From the NCBI GenBank assembly GCA_021798675.1, contig JAJZGE010000038.1, forward strand, positions 1 to 9,517: a DNA stretch of 9,517 bases, read 5' to 3'. The notes under the pieces are model-generated. The model was not told the origin of the DNA. It saw only the letters and a list, made by a program, of their open reading frames with translations, and did not search any database. A program made the translations under genes and the position numbers. This DNA comes from Pseudomonadota bacterium (lineage in GTDB: Bacteria > Pseudomonadota > Gammaproteobacteria > Xanthomonadales > Rhodanobacteraceae). Below are positions 1 to 6,403 of the stretch, piece after piece; within the stretch, counting starts at the first letter, position 1; every line of letters starts with the position of its first letter.

Positions 1-25
1 CACCCGATAGTTTTGATTCTTTGGA

Positions 26-559
26 TCAGTGCGAAAGCGCGCCGGCCAGCTGCGCGAGGCGTCCGCGCGCCGAACCGTCGATCACCTGCTCGCCGGTATC
101 AATCACCGCGCCGGCCAGCAGCGTGGCGTCGACCCGGGTTTCCAGCGCGATCTCGCGCTTGAAGCGGCGCTTCAGCGACGCCTTGAGCTGCTCGGCCTGG
201 GCCGCATCCAGCGCCATCGCGCTGGTCACCTTGACCAGCAGCTGCGACTCGGACTCGCGCTTGAACGCCTCGTACAGCTCGGCCACCTCGGGCAGCAGCA
301 CCAGCCGCCGCTGCTCGGCCATTTCGCCGAGAAACTGCGCAAATGGGGCGTCCGCCGCCATGTCGGCCGGCAGGTGCAGCGCCACCAGCTGCGCCGGCAG
401 CACCCGCGGATCGCTGCCCAGCCGGGCCACGCGCACGTCGCCTGCCACGCTTGCGGCAAATGCCAACGCATGCGACCACGCATCCAGCGAACCGGCCGCG
501 TGCGCCAGCTCGAAGGCGGCGCGCGCGTAGGGACGGGCGAGGGTGATTGCCTGGGCCAT
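26..559 (-). CDS. atpH: F1Fo ATP synthase subunit delta (AtpH)
   Basis: This is the delta (OSCP-type) subunit of F1, 177 residues, the usual length for the family. It sits on top of the alpha3-beta3 head and ties it to the b-subunit peripheral stalk on the cytoplasmic face of the membrane. The sequence is a soluble protein with an alpha-helical N-terminal domain (about residues 1-105, starting MAQAITLARPYARAAFELA) and a C-terminal domain that ends in the characteristic GAVIDTGEQVIDGSARGRL segment near residues 150-168. The ATG at 559-557 lies only 3 bases after the atpF stop, so translation is probably coupled; only a weak GAG-type ribosome site is visible, inside the end of atpF. Gene order and sequence make the call secure. 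atpA should begin just beyond the left edge, since the last 25 bases look like its leader. Confidence 0.97.
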   Translation of the reverse strand: MAQAITLARPYARAAFELAHAAGSLDAWSHALAFAASVAGDVRVARLGSDPRVLPAQLVALHLPADMAADAPFAQFLGEMAEQRRLVLLPEVAELYEAFKRESESQLLVKVTSAMALDAAQAEQLKASLKRRFKREIALETRVDATLLAGAVIDTGEQVIDGSARGRLAQLAGALSH

Positions 560-562
560 CGA

Positions 563-1033
563 TCAGATCTCGGCCGCGAGCTGGTCGAGCAGCAGCTTGT
601 GCGTCGAAGCGTCGACCTCGCGCTGCACGATTTTGCTGGCACCCTGCAGCGCCAGCGCGCCGACCTGCTCGCGCAGCTGGTCGCGGGCACGCTGCGCCAT
701 GCTGGCGATGTCGTCCTGCGCGGTCGCCTTCAGCCGGTTGATCTCGACAATCGCCTCGACGCGGGCCTTGTCGATGATCTGATTCGCCTGCTGCTGGGCG
801 CGATCGATGATCTCGGTGGCCTGCTGGCGGGCCAGCTTGATCTCGGCGGCCACCCTGGTGTCCGCCTCGCGCAGTTCGGCGTGCGCGCGCTCGGCCGCGT
901 TCAGACCTTCGGCGATCTTCACCTGCCGGTCTTCAATGGCCTTGTTGAGATGCGGCCAGATGAAGTGGACGCAGAACCAGATCAGGATGGCGAAAGAAAG
1001 CATTTCGCCAATCAAGGTCGCGTTGAAATCCAT
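563..1033 (-). CDS. atpF: F1Fo ATP synthase subunit b (AtpF)
   Basis: This is the b subunit of Fo, 156 residues, the same length as the E. coli protein. A dimer of it forms the peripheral stalk that stops the F1 head from rotating with the c-ring. One hydrophobic membrane segment lies at about residues 7-27 ([21 protein letters not shown]). A long charged, alanine- and glutamine-rich helix with heptad character follows from about residue 30 to 140; it is the dimerising and delta-binding part. The ATG at 1033-1031 is preceded by an AGGT ribosome site about 9 bases upstream. It follows atpE after a 93-base gap that contains a GC-rich hairpin, and its stop codon is 3 bases from the atpH start. 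I see nothing abnormal in the protein. Confidence 0.97.
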   Translation of the reverse strand: MDFNATLIGEMLSFAILIWFCVHFIWPHLNKAIEDRQVKIAEGLNAAERAHAELREADTRVAAEIKLARQQATEIIDRAQQQANQIIDKARVEAIVEINRLKATAQDDIASMAQRARDQLREQVGALALQGASKIVQREVDASTHKLLLDQLAAEI

Positions 1034-1101
1034 CGCTGCGTTACCTGTAGATACGGAATGACATGGACAGGGGCATCAACCGACGCGCCTGCCGACAAAG
1101 A

Positions 1102-1117
1102 CGGCGCCGGAGCGCCG
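1102..1117 (-). promoter_or_regulatory. GC-rich hairpin between atpE and atpF
   Basis: A perfect 6-base-pair inverted repeat, CGGCGC / GCGCCG, has a 4-base loop and lies 9 bases downstream of the atpE stop within the 93-base atpE-atpF gap. On the coding (minus) strand it is followed by TCTTTGT, which is only weakly U-rich. A full terminator here would silence the rest of the operon. A role as an mRNA stabiliser or leaky attenuator that helps make more c subunit than b subunit is therefore more plausible. That role is an inference. Confidence 0.4.
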
Positions 1118-1126
1118 CCAGCGGAC

Positions 1127-2279
<1,153 letters not shown>

Positions 2280-2645
2280 TCAACCCTTGAATCTGAACGC
2301 CAGCAGATATACCGCGTAGGCAGCCACCAGCCCGATCACAGCGGCCAGCGGCGGCAACTTGAATTGGAACATGATCATGATCAGCCCTCCGACAATCACG
2401 ATCCATTTCAGCAAAATGCCGGTCACCCAGCGACCCAGCACAAAGCCCGCTCCGCCGAGACTGCTGAAGAACCGCGCCGATGACAGCGCGGTGCCCAGCG
2501 CCACAATTGCCGCACCCGCAGCGGCTGCGATAGCTTCACGGCGACCCTGCGCGAGAAAAACCACACCCGCGAGGACGGCCACGGCGAATTGCAGCAGCGC
2601 GATGCGCAAGGCGAGGCGTCGACCCGAGGCAAGACTGTTGCTCAC
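2280..2645 (-). CDS. atpI: ATP synthase assembly protein AtpI, GTG start
   Basis: This is a small membrane protein of 121 residues, first gene of the ATP synthase operon. AtpI proteins are non-structural and are reported to assist assembly of the c-ring. Four hydrophobic segments are visible at about residues 12-32, 38-55, 66-92 and 98-117. K80 in the third segment (GILLKWIVIVGG) matches the lysine usually seen in this family. The start is GTG at 2645-2643, preceded by a GC-rich GGGGG stretch rather than a canonical AGGAG; no in-frame ATG lies just upstream. The family is poorly conserved, so position before atpB carries much of the weight, but size and topology agree. The operon promoter lies about 70-95 bases upstream. 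Confidence 0.9.
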   Translation of the reverse strand: MSNSLASGRRLALRIALLQFAVAVLAGVVFLAQGRREAIAAAAGAAIVALGTALSSARFFSSLGGAGFVLGRWVTGILLKWIVIVGGLIMIMFQFKLPPLAAVIGLVAAYAVYLLAFRFKG

Positions 2646-2711
2646 GTAGCCCCCGCGCGGCTTACACCAGGCGGCACCGAACAGCTACGGGCCCCTTGTC
2701 GAATCCGAAAA

Positions 2712-2741
2712 AGTATATCAGTGCCCTCGCTGCAACGACAA
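2712..2741 (-). promoter_or_regulatory. Probable sigma70 promoter of the atp operon
   Basis: On the minus strand a TTGTCG -35 box (2741-2736, 4 of 6 consensus bases) is followed by an 18-base spacer and a TATACT -10 box (2717-2712, 5 of 6). The -10 is preceded by TGA, making an extended TGnTATACT element. Transcription would start near 2705, giving a leader of about 60 bases before the atpI GTG. It lies between the phasin terminator and atpI, the place where an operon promoter is needed. Confidence 0.7.
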
Positions 2742-2811
2742 CCCGCACACTGCCTGCGGCATCACGTCGCGCGAGGCTGGCGAGCACGCAGGCGCATCCG
2801 TTCAGCGCACA

Positions 2812-2842
2812 TGAAAAGGGCCGGACACGAGGTCCGGCCCTT
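2812..2842 (-). terminator. Rho-independent terminator of the phasin gene
   Basis: A perfect 11-base-pair inverted repeat, AAGGGCCGGAC (2816-2826) and GTCCGGCCCTT (2832-2842), has a 5-base loop. On the minus strand it is followed at once by a U run (the last TT of the stem continuing TTCAT, four T in total). It begins 36 bases after the phasin stop codon and lies upstream of the atp promoter, so it separates the two transcription units. The plus-strand reading has AA then CG after the stem, so it is directional for the minus strand. Confidence 0.9.
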
Positions 2843-2877
2843 CGATCATGCGGCTGTGCCGCAGCGATCCGATCTGC

Positions 2878-3267
2878 TTACTTGGCGGCAGCCTTCTTGG
2901 CAGCAACGATCGGCGCGACCACGGCATCGTTGGCGGCCTGGCGCTGTTCCTGCACCAATGCATTCATCGACTCGGCGGTCTTCTGCGCGATCGCGATGAT
3001 CTCCTGTGAAACGGCCACCGAACGCTCGGCGTTCTCGCGACCCAAGCTGGCGCCCTTCTCCCACAGGCTGCGCAGACCGTTCACATCGCGCGTCTCCATC
3101 GCTTCGGCGACGAACTCGGCCGATACCTTGGCCTGCTGCTCCAACGCCTTGAGCTGCAGATCGGCGACCGTCTCCAGGCTCTTCAGCGCCAGCGACTGCG
3201 CCTTGAACGCGCTGTCGGTGAACTGCTTGGTGAAAGCGAAAAGCTGGTTGTTGATTTGCTGTGTCAT
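2878..3267 (-). CDS. Phasin family protein (polyhydroxyalkanoate granule-associated)
   Basis: Phasins are small amphipathic proteins that coat polyhydroxyalkanoate granules and control their number and size; some also act as general stress chaperones. This one is 129 residues, almost wholly helical, with no signal peptide or membrane segment. It starts MTQQINNQLFAFTKQFTDSAFKAQSLALKSLE, typical of the phasin_2 family, and has an alternating hydrophobic/polar pattern through residue 110. It ends in an alanine-lysine tail (AAKKAAAK) like that of many phasins. The ATG at 3267-3265 has a GAGGA site 8 bases upstream. It is a single-gene unit, with its own promoter (3304-3332) and terminator (2812-2842). 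No PHA synthase or depolymerase gene lies nearby, so the granule role rests on family resemblance. Confidence 0.85.
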   Translation of the reverse strand: MTQQINNQLFAFTKQFTDSAFKAQSLALKSLETVADLQLKALEQQAKVSAEFVAEAMETRDVNGLRSLWEKGASLGRENAERSVAVSQEIIAIAQKTAESMNALVQEQRQAANDAVVAPIVAAKKAAAK

Positions 3268-3303
3268 GGTGCTGTCCTCACTGAGGATGGGGTAGTGGGA
3301 TGC

Positions 3304-3342
3304 ACTCTAGCAGCACCTTTTGTGCAGTGCAATATATTTTTT
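3304..3342 (-). promoter_or_regulatory. Phasin promoter with extended -10 and UP-like A/T tract
   Basis: On the minus strand an A/T run, AAAAAATATATT (3342-3331), abuts and slightly overlaps a TTGCAC -35 box (3332-3327). A 17-base spacer leads to TAGAGT (3309-3304), preceded by TGC to form an extended -10. Transcription would begin near 3298, about 30 bases before the phasin ATG. The nine-base palindrome TGCAGTGCA (3323-3331) covers the -35 box and could be an operator. Each element is an imperfect match, but their spacing and position fit a strong promoter. Confidence 0.6.
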
Positions 3343-3371
3343 ATGCCTGAAGATTCCGCCTCGTTAGTACT

Positions 3372-3393
3372 CTTGTAAAACAATAACTTGTAA
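3372..3393 (+). repeat. Short direct repeat CTTGTAA x2, upstream of the phasin promoter
   Basis: CTTGTAA occurs at 3372-3378 and again at 3387-3393, 15 bases apart start to start, in the AT-rich island between queD and the phasin gene. The surrounding 3331-3410 stretch is the most AT-rich part of the window. The repeat may be a regulator site upstream of the phasin promoter or may be chance in low-complexity DNA. Confidence 0.35.
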
Positions 3394-3418
3394 GTATCCT
3401 GAAAAATCGTGCGGCGCG

Positions 3419-3781
3419 TCATAAACTGTCGCGACTGCAGCTGGCCCCGGACGTGCACGTTTCATGCACTACCACCTTGTCCAGCGCCGGGAGGCGCGGC
3501 AGCAGCTCGCGCCAGATCCAGCGGGCCAGCATCTCGCTGGTCGGGTTTTCCAGCCCATCGACCTCGTTGAGGTAGTGATGATCGAGCCGGTCATACAGCG
3601 GCTGGAATGCCGACTTGAGATCCGCAAAATCCATCAGCCAGCCCAGCTGGGGGTCAGGTTCGCCCGCCACGTGAATCTCGATGCGGAACGAATGTCCGTG
3701 CAGGCGCGCGCACTTGTGCCCGGGCGGCACATTCGGCAGGCGATGCGCCGCTTCGAGCTGGAATAGTTTGAAAATGTGCAT
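3419..3781 (-). CDS. queD: 6-carboxy-5,6,7,8-tetrahydropterin synthase (QueD)
   Basis: QueD converts 7,8-dihydroneopterin triphosphate to 6-carboxytetrahydropterin, the first committed step to preQ0 and queuosine, the modified base of GUN-anticodon tRNAs. I start the protein at ATG 3781-3779 ([24 protein letters not shown]), giving 120 residues, as in E. coli; the frame is open 18 codons further but those residues are not family-like. Zinc-binding histidines are H13, H28 and H30 (EAAHRL, RLHGHSF). The catalytic set is C24 ([10 protein letters not shown]), H69 (DHHYLN) and E107 (VHETCTSG). The segment [15 protein letters not shown] is nearly identical to the E. coli protein. The last eight residues (ASCSRDSL) differ from the CIYRG-type ending I recall. 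It is preceded on the same strand by tRNA-Met with no visible terminator between. Confidence 0.93.
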   Translation of the reverse strand: MHIFKLFQLEAAHRLPNVPPGHKCARLHGHSFRIEIHVAGEPDPQLGWLMDFADLKSAFQPLYDRLDHHYLNEVDGLENPTSEMLARWIWRELLPRLPALDKVVVHETCTSGASCSRDSL

Positions 3782-3841
3782 CGCGAGCGCCTGCGTGCAT
3801 TCAGAAGAGTGGGGCGGAAATGCGCGCGCTGGCAAGGATGG

Positions 3842-3918
3842 TGGTGGCTATGGGTGGACTCGAACCACCGACCCCAGCATTATGAGTGCTGTGCTCTAAC
3901 CAGCTGAGCTACATAGCC
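3842..3918 (-). tRNA. tRNA-Met (anticodon CAT, elongator type)
   Basis: The minus strand folds as a complete 77-base tRNA with encoded CCA. The acceptor stem GGCTATG pairs with CATAGCC. The D arm is GCTC...GAGC. The anticodon stem CAGCA/TGCTG encloses the loop CTCATAA, which gives anticodon CAT. The T arm is GGTGG-TTCGAGT-CCACC, and the 3' end is ACCA. The 5' half closely matches E. coli elongator tRNA-Met. The alternative CAT tRNA, tRNA-Ile2 with lysidine, normally has a different acceptor stem. An initiator tRNA would have three G-C pairs in the anticodon stem and a mismatched first acceptor pair, and neither is present here. Confidence 0.96.
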
Positions 3919-3934
3919 AAATTGTCATTCTCTG

Positions 3935-3962
3935 CTTATCGTCTGCGCTGCGCTTTTGCCAG
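3935..3962 (-). promoter_or_regulatory. Possible promoter of tRNA-Met and queD
   Basis: On the minus strand CTGGCA (3962-3957, 4 of 6 for a -35 box), a 16-base spacer and GATAAG (3940-3935, 4 of 6 for a -10 box) lie 16 bases before the mature 5' end of the tRNA. The position is right but the boxes are weak matches. Confidence 0.3.
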
Positions 3963-4019
3963 CACACGCACACCGCCTGAGAAGGTGCCCACGCTGCATT
4001 CAAGCCATCTGTGCGGGGC

Positions 4020-4070
4020 GCGGAAGTGTAGTGGCCGGGGTGCGCGGGTTCAAGTCCGGCGCTTGCCGCT
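4020..4070 (+). pseudogene. Possible degenerate tRNA-Gly-like relic
   Basis: This short stretch starts GCGGAAGT (4020-4027), has a T-arm-like GCGGG-TTCAAGT-CCGGC (4044-4060), and ends CTTGCCGCT (4062-4070). That end could pair back to the start as an acceptor stem with one extra G. The pattern recalls tRNA-Gly(GCC), which I remember as beginning GCGGAAGT and ending in CTTCCGCT before the CCA. At about 51 bases there is no room for an anticodon arm, so it could not be functional. It may be a deletion remnant or chance similarity. Confidence 0.35.
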
Positions 4071-4088
4071 GCTTCGCGCGCTGTGGTT

Positions 4089-4116
4089 GAATCGTGCATG
4101 GTACTGCATGCGATTC
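4089..4116 (+). promoter_or_regulatory. Hairpin in the rppH leader region
   Basis: An inverted repeat GAATC-GT-GCATG, loop GTACTG, CATGC-GATTC gives 10 base pairs with a two-base bulge. It is framed by further pairing GCGCGC sequences outside. It ends 29 bases before the AGGAGG ribosome site of rppH and has no T run on either side, so it is not a standard terminator. It could be a leader structure affecting rppH mRNA or an operator. Confidence 0.4.
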
Positions 4117-4155
4117 TGCCGGCGCGCAGCACTTCGCGCAGCTCCAGGAGGCGAC

Positions 4156-4707
4156 ATGATCGACGTTGATGGCTATCGTCCAAATGTAGGCATCGTGCTG
4201 CTGAATGCGGACGGGCGGCTGTTCTGGGCGCGTCGGATCAACCGCGACGGCTGGCAGTTTCCGCAGGGCGGCATGCGCTCCGACGAGACGCCGCTGGAGG
4301 CGATGTACCGCGAGCTCGAAGAGGAAACCGGGCTGGCGCCGCAGCACGTGGAAGTGGTGGCAGCCACACACGGCTGGCTACGCTACCGTTTGCCCAACCG
4401 ATATGTTCGCCATCATCAGCGTCCCACCTGCATCGGCCAGAAACAGGTGTGGTTCCTGCTCAAGCTGGTCGGTGGTGAGGAGTCGCTGAAACTGGATGGC
4501 TGCGACAAGCCGGAGTTCGACATCTGGCGCTGGGTGGATTTCTGGTATCCCGCCGCCCACGTGGTCAATTTCAAGCGGCAGGTTTACGAGCGCGCACTGC
4601 GCTACTTCGCCCCGCTGGTGGAAGGCCTGTATGGCGTGGAGCTGGGCGCCTGGCCGCCGCGCGACAGCACGCCGTCGTCGTGCGGCGACGGGCTGGAAGC
4701 GGCCTGA
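4156..4707 (+). CDS. rppH: RNA pyrophosphohydrolase (RppH, Nudix family)
   Basis: RppH removes pyrophosphate from the 5' end of primary transcripts, leaving a 5' monophosphate that stimulates RNase E decay. The 183-residue protein starts [21 protein letters not shown], nearly as in E. coli. It has the full Nudix box [23 protein letters not shown] (first and last parts G-x5-E and REL-EEE-TGL), the QFPQGG lead-in and the conserved [11 protein letters not shown] and [11 protein letters not shown] segments. The ATG at 4156 is fixed by AGGAGG at 4146-4151; the same frame is open back to 3886, but that part crosses the tRNA and is not coding. The C-terminal tail after about residue 160 is variable in the family. 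It is followed by a separately promoted gene. Confidence 0.96.
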   Translation: MIDVDGYRPNVGIVLLNADGRLFWARRINRDGWQFPQGGMRSDETPLEAMYRELEEETGLAPQHVEVVAATHGWLRYRLPNRYVRHHQRPTCIGQKQVWFLLKLVGGEESLKLDGCDKPEFDIWRWVDFWYPAAHVVNFKRQVYERALRYFAPLVEGLYGVELGAWPPRDSTPSSCGDGLEAA

Positions 4708-4753
4708 GCGGCAGCCCCGCCCGACGCAACGACCCGAAGCGTGCACCGGTTCC

Positions 4754-4783
4754 TTGACGCTGTGGATGCGTCGAGGCTATACG
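4754..4783 (+). promoter_or_regulatory. Probable promoter of the DUF6776-like/bactofilin genes
   Basis: TTGACG (4754-4759, 5 of 6 for -35), an 18-base spacer and TATACG (4778-4783, 4 of 6 for -10) lie in the 100-base gap after rppH. The start of transcription would be near 4790, leaving a short leader before the ATG at 4808. This also argues against the in-frame ATG at 4766, which lies upstream of the -10 box. Confidence 0.6.
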
Positions 4784-4807
4784 TCTGTCTTTGCCGGAAT
4801 TCCCCGT

Positions 4808-5557
4808 ATGGCTTCACGACCGCCGCCGCATTTCGTGGTGCGCAGGCATGACGCCGCGGGCAATCGGCGCCAGCGTCTCGGGTGGGCGCTGCTCTGGCTC
4901 GGCAGTATCTTGCTGACCGCGCTGCTCGCGGGCCTGCTGAGCCAGCGCGTGGTGCCCGCCGTGGTGGATCGGCAGCAGCAGCGGGCGCTGCGGGCACAGC
5001 TGGATGACTTGCGGCAGCAGCTCGCGAATCTGCAGCGTGCGGCCCAGGTCAATGGCGTGGCCACCCGCCTGCTGCGGGGCACCCTGATGCAGCGCGAGGA
5101 GGAAATCAGCGGCCTGCGCGCCGACCTCGGCTTCTACTCGCGACTGGTCGGCGGGGATGCGCCGCAGGGTCTCAAAGTGCAGGAAGTGAAGCTGCAGCCG
5201 ATCGCGGGTTCGCGCGGCTGGAATGTCACCCTCAGCCTGACCCAGAATGCCAAGCGCGATGAGGAAACCCGCGGCGTGGCGACGCTGGACGTCGAGGGCC
5301 TGCGCGCCAACCGGGTGGTGCAGCTGGAATGGCCGGCACTGGGCGATACCGCGCATCGGGACGGCTTGCCATTTCAGCTCATGTATTTCGAGCAGTTGCA
5401 CGGCACCATCGTGCTGCCGGCGGATTTCCGCCCGACCCGACTGCGCATCCAGATTCAACCGGCCGGCGACGCGCCGGTTTCCCGCACCATCGCCTGGGCT
5501 CACGCGCTCGGCGACAACGTCACCACAGCTCAAGGGGATCACGATGTTCAACCGTAA
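4808..5557 (+). CDS. DUF6776-like membrane-anchored coiled-coil protein
   Basis: This protein of 249 residues has no established function; I connect it to the DUF6776 family from its layout and from its place before a bactofilin gene. It has a basic N-terminus (residues 1-23), one membrane segment at about 24-46 (LGWALLWLGSILLTALLAGLLS), and a glutamine- and leucine-rich coiled coil at about 52-108 (RQQQRALRAQLDDLRQQLANLQ). A mixed beta-rich C-terminal domain at about 120-235 contains LQPIAGSRGWNVTLSLTQNAKRDEETRG. The positive residues before the helix predict an N-in, C-out topology, so the coiled coil and domain should face the periplasm. The ATG at 4808 has only a weak GGAA site. The stop overlaps the bactofilin start by 14 bases, indicating co-translation. 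Confidence 0.75.
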   Translation: MASRPPPHFVVRRHDAAGNRRQRLGWALLWLGSILLTALLAGLLSQRVVPAVVDRQQQRALRAQLDDLRQQLANLQRAAQVNGVATRLLRGTLMQREEEISGLRADLGFYSRLVGGDAPQGLKVQEVKLQPIAGSRGWNVTLSLTQNAKRDEETRGVATLDVEGLRANRVVQLEWPALGDTAHRDGLPFQLMYFEQLHGTIVLPADFRPTRLRIQIQPAGDAPVSRTIAWAHALGDNVTTAQGDHDVQP

Positions 5558-5975
5558 GCGTAGCGACCACGGCCATGCCAGTCATCGCGGCAGTCACGAC
5601 ACCAGCCTGATCGCCCGTGGCACGGTGATCCGCGGCGATCTGCGTTTCAGTGGCGCTTTGCACCTCGACGGCCGCATCGAGGGTAGCGTGCTGGGCGACG
5701 GCGAGGATGCGATGTTCACGCTCAGCGAGCACGGCGAGGTGCAAGGCGAGATCCGCGTGCCGCACGCGGTGATCAACGGCCACGTGATCGGCGATGTGCA
5801 GGTCAGCGCGCGGCTGGAGCTGGCGCCGCAGGCGCGGATCGACGGCGATCTGCGCTATCACACGCTGGAAATGGCCGCCGGCGCCCAGGTCAACGGACGA
5901 GTCTCGCGCCAGACGGAGGAAGCACCGCGTGAGCTGGCGGCCCCGGATCCGCTCGCTCAAGCCGTGCCGGCCTGA
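5544..5975 (+). CDS. Bactofilin family protein (DUF583)
   Basis: Bactofilins are bacterial cytoskeletal proteins that polymerise without nucleotide into filaments and scaffold cell-shape, stalk or peptidoglycan functions. This 143-residue protein has a short charged N-terminal tail (residues 1-20, rich in His, Arg and Ser) and a right-handed beta-helix core at about 20-120. The repeating hydrophobic pattern is visible as SLIARGTVIRGDLRFSGALHLDGRIEGSV, GEVQGEIRVPHAVINGHVIGDV and ARLELAPQARIDGDLRYHTLEMAAGAQVNGRV. A proline- and alanine-rich tail follows. The ATG at 5544 has an AAGGGGA ribosome site 5 bases upstream and lies inside the end of the preceding gene. The same frame is open upstream but is not protein-like there. 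The overlap with a membrane coiled-coil gene suggests a membrane partner for the filament. Confidence 0.92.
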   Translation: MFNRKRSDHGHASHRGSHDTSLIARGTVIRGDLRFSGALHLDGRIEGSVLGDGEDAMFTLSEHGEVQGEIRVPHAVINGHVIGDVQVSARLELAPQARIDGDLRYHTLEMAAGAQVNGRVSRQTEEAPRELAAPDPLAQAVPA

Positions 5976-6020
5976 GCGAAGTATGCTTGCATCCATCGGT
6001 CACGCCCCCAGATAAGCGCC

Positions 6021-6389
6021 ATGGAAACTTTCGTCCCGATCCCCGATTACCGCAGCAGCGGCGCGCCGCTGGTGTTCACCGCGGCGGCCGCGCACAAGGT
6101 GCACGAGCTGATCGCCGAAGAGGGCAACCCGGCACTCAAGCTGCGGGTGTACATCAGCGGTGGCGGCTGCTCGGGTTTCCAGTACGGCTTCACCTTCGAC
6201 GAGGCGCAGGCCGAGGACGACTTCGCGATCGAGCGCGAGGGCGTCACCCTGCTGTGCGATCCGCTGTCGCTGCAGTACCTCACCGGCGCGCAGATCGACT
6301 ACGCCGAGAGCCTCAGCGGCGCGCAGTTCGTGATCAGCAACCCGAACGCCAAGACCACCTGCGGCTGCGGCTCCTCGTTCTCCGCCTGA
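6021..6389 (+). CDS. erpA: Iron-sulfur cluster insertion protein ErpA
   Basis: ErpA is an A-type carrier that receives Fe-S clusters from the Isc or Suf machinery and passes them to target enzymes such as those of isoprenoid synthesis. The protein is 122 residues. The three cluster-binding cysteines are C50 in [12 protein letters not shown], and C114 and C116 in the C-terminal [10 protein letters not shown]; both motifs are exact for the family. The longer N-terminus and the [39 protein letters not shown] core fit ErpA better than IscA or SufA. The ATG at 6021 follows bactofilin by 45 bases with no clear AGGAG site; only a weak GATAAG lies before it. nudC follows after 14 bases, so the two are probably cotranscribed. 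Confidence 0.95.
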   Translation: METFVPIPDYRSSGAPLVFTAAAAHKVHELIAEEGNPALKLRVYISGGGCSGFQYGFTFDEAQAEDDFAIEREGVTLLCDPLSLQYLTGAQIDYAESLSGAQFVISNPNAKTTCGCGSSFSA

Positions 6390-6403
6390 GCGGATCGCCC
6401 TCG

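Noticed and set aside
3681..3899. A small plus-strand frame ending [15 protein letters not shown]
   Set aside because: It reads through the complement of the tRNA-Met gene; peptides of this type are a familiar artefact of calling proteins over tRNA genes.
4069..4116. A promoter for rppH using TTGAAT as the -35 box
   Set aside because: The base sequence at the expected -10 position (CGATTC) does not resemble TATAAT, and the boxes coincide with the hairpin. I could not place an rppH promoter.
3896..4183. A 95-codon minus-strand frame over the tRNA-rppH gap
   Set aside because: It overlaps the tRNA and the rppH start region, has no recognisable domain, and its middle part reads through the tRNA-like relic.
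4496..4807. Upstream in-frame extension of the DUF6776-like gene into rppH
   Set aside because: It is out of frame with rppH and overlaps its conserved 3' half. The promoter at 4754-4783 and the protein features support the ATG at 4808.
5982..5987. TATGCT as a -10 box for a separate erpA promoter
   Set aside because: No acceptable -35 box was found at 16-18 bases upstream, so cotranscription with bactofilin is as likely.
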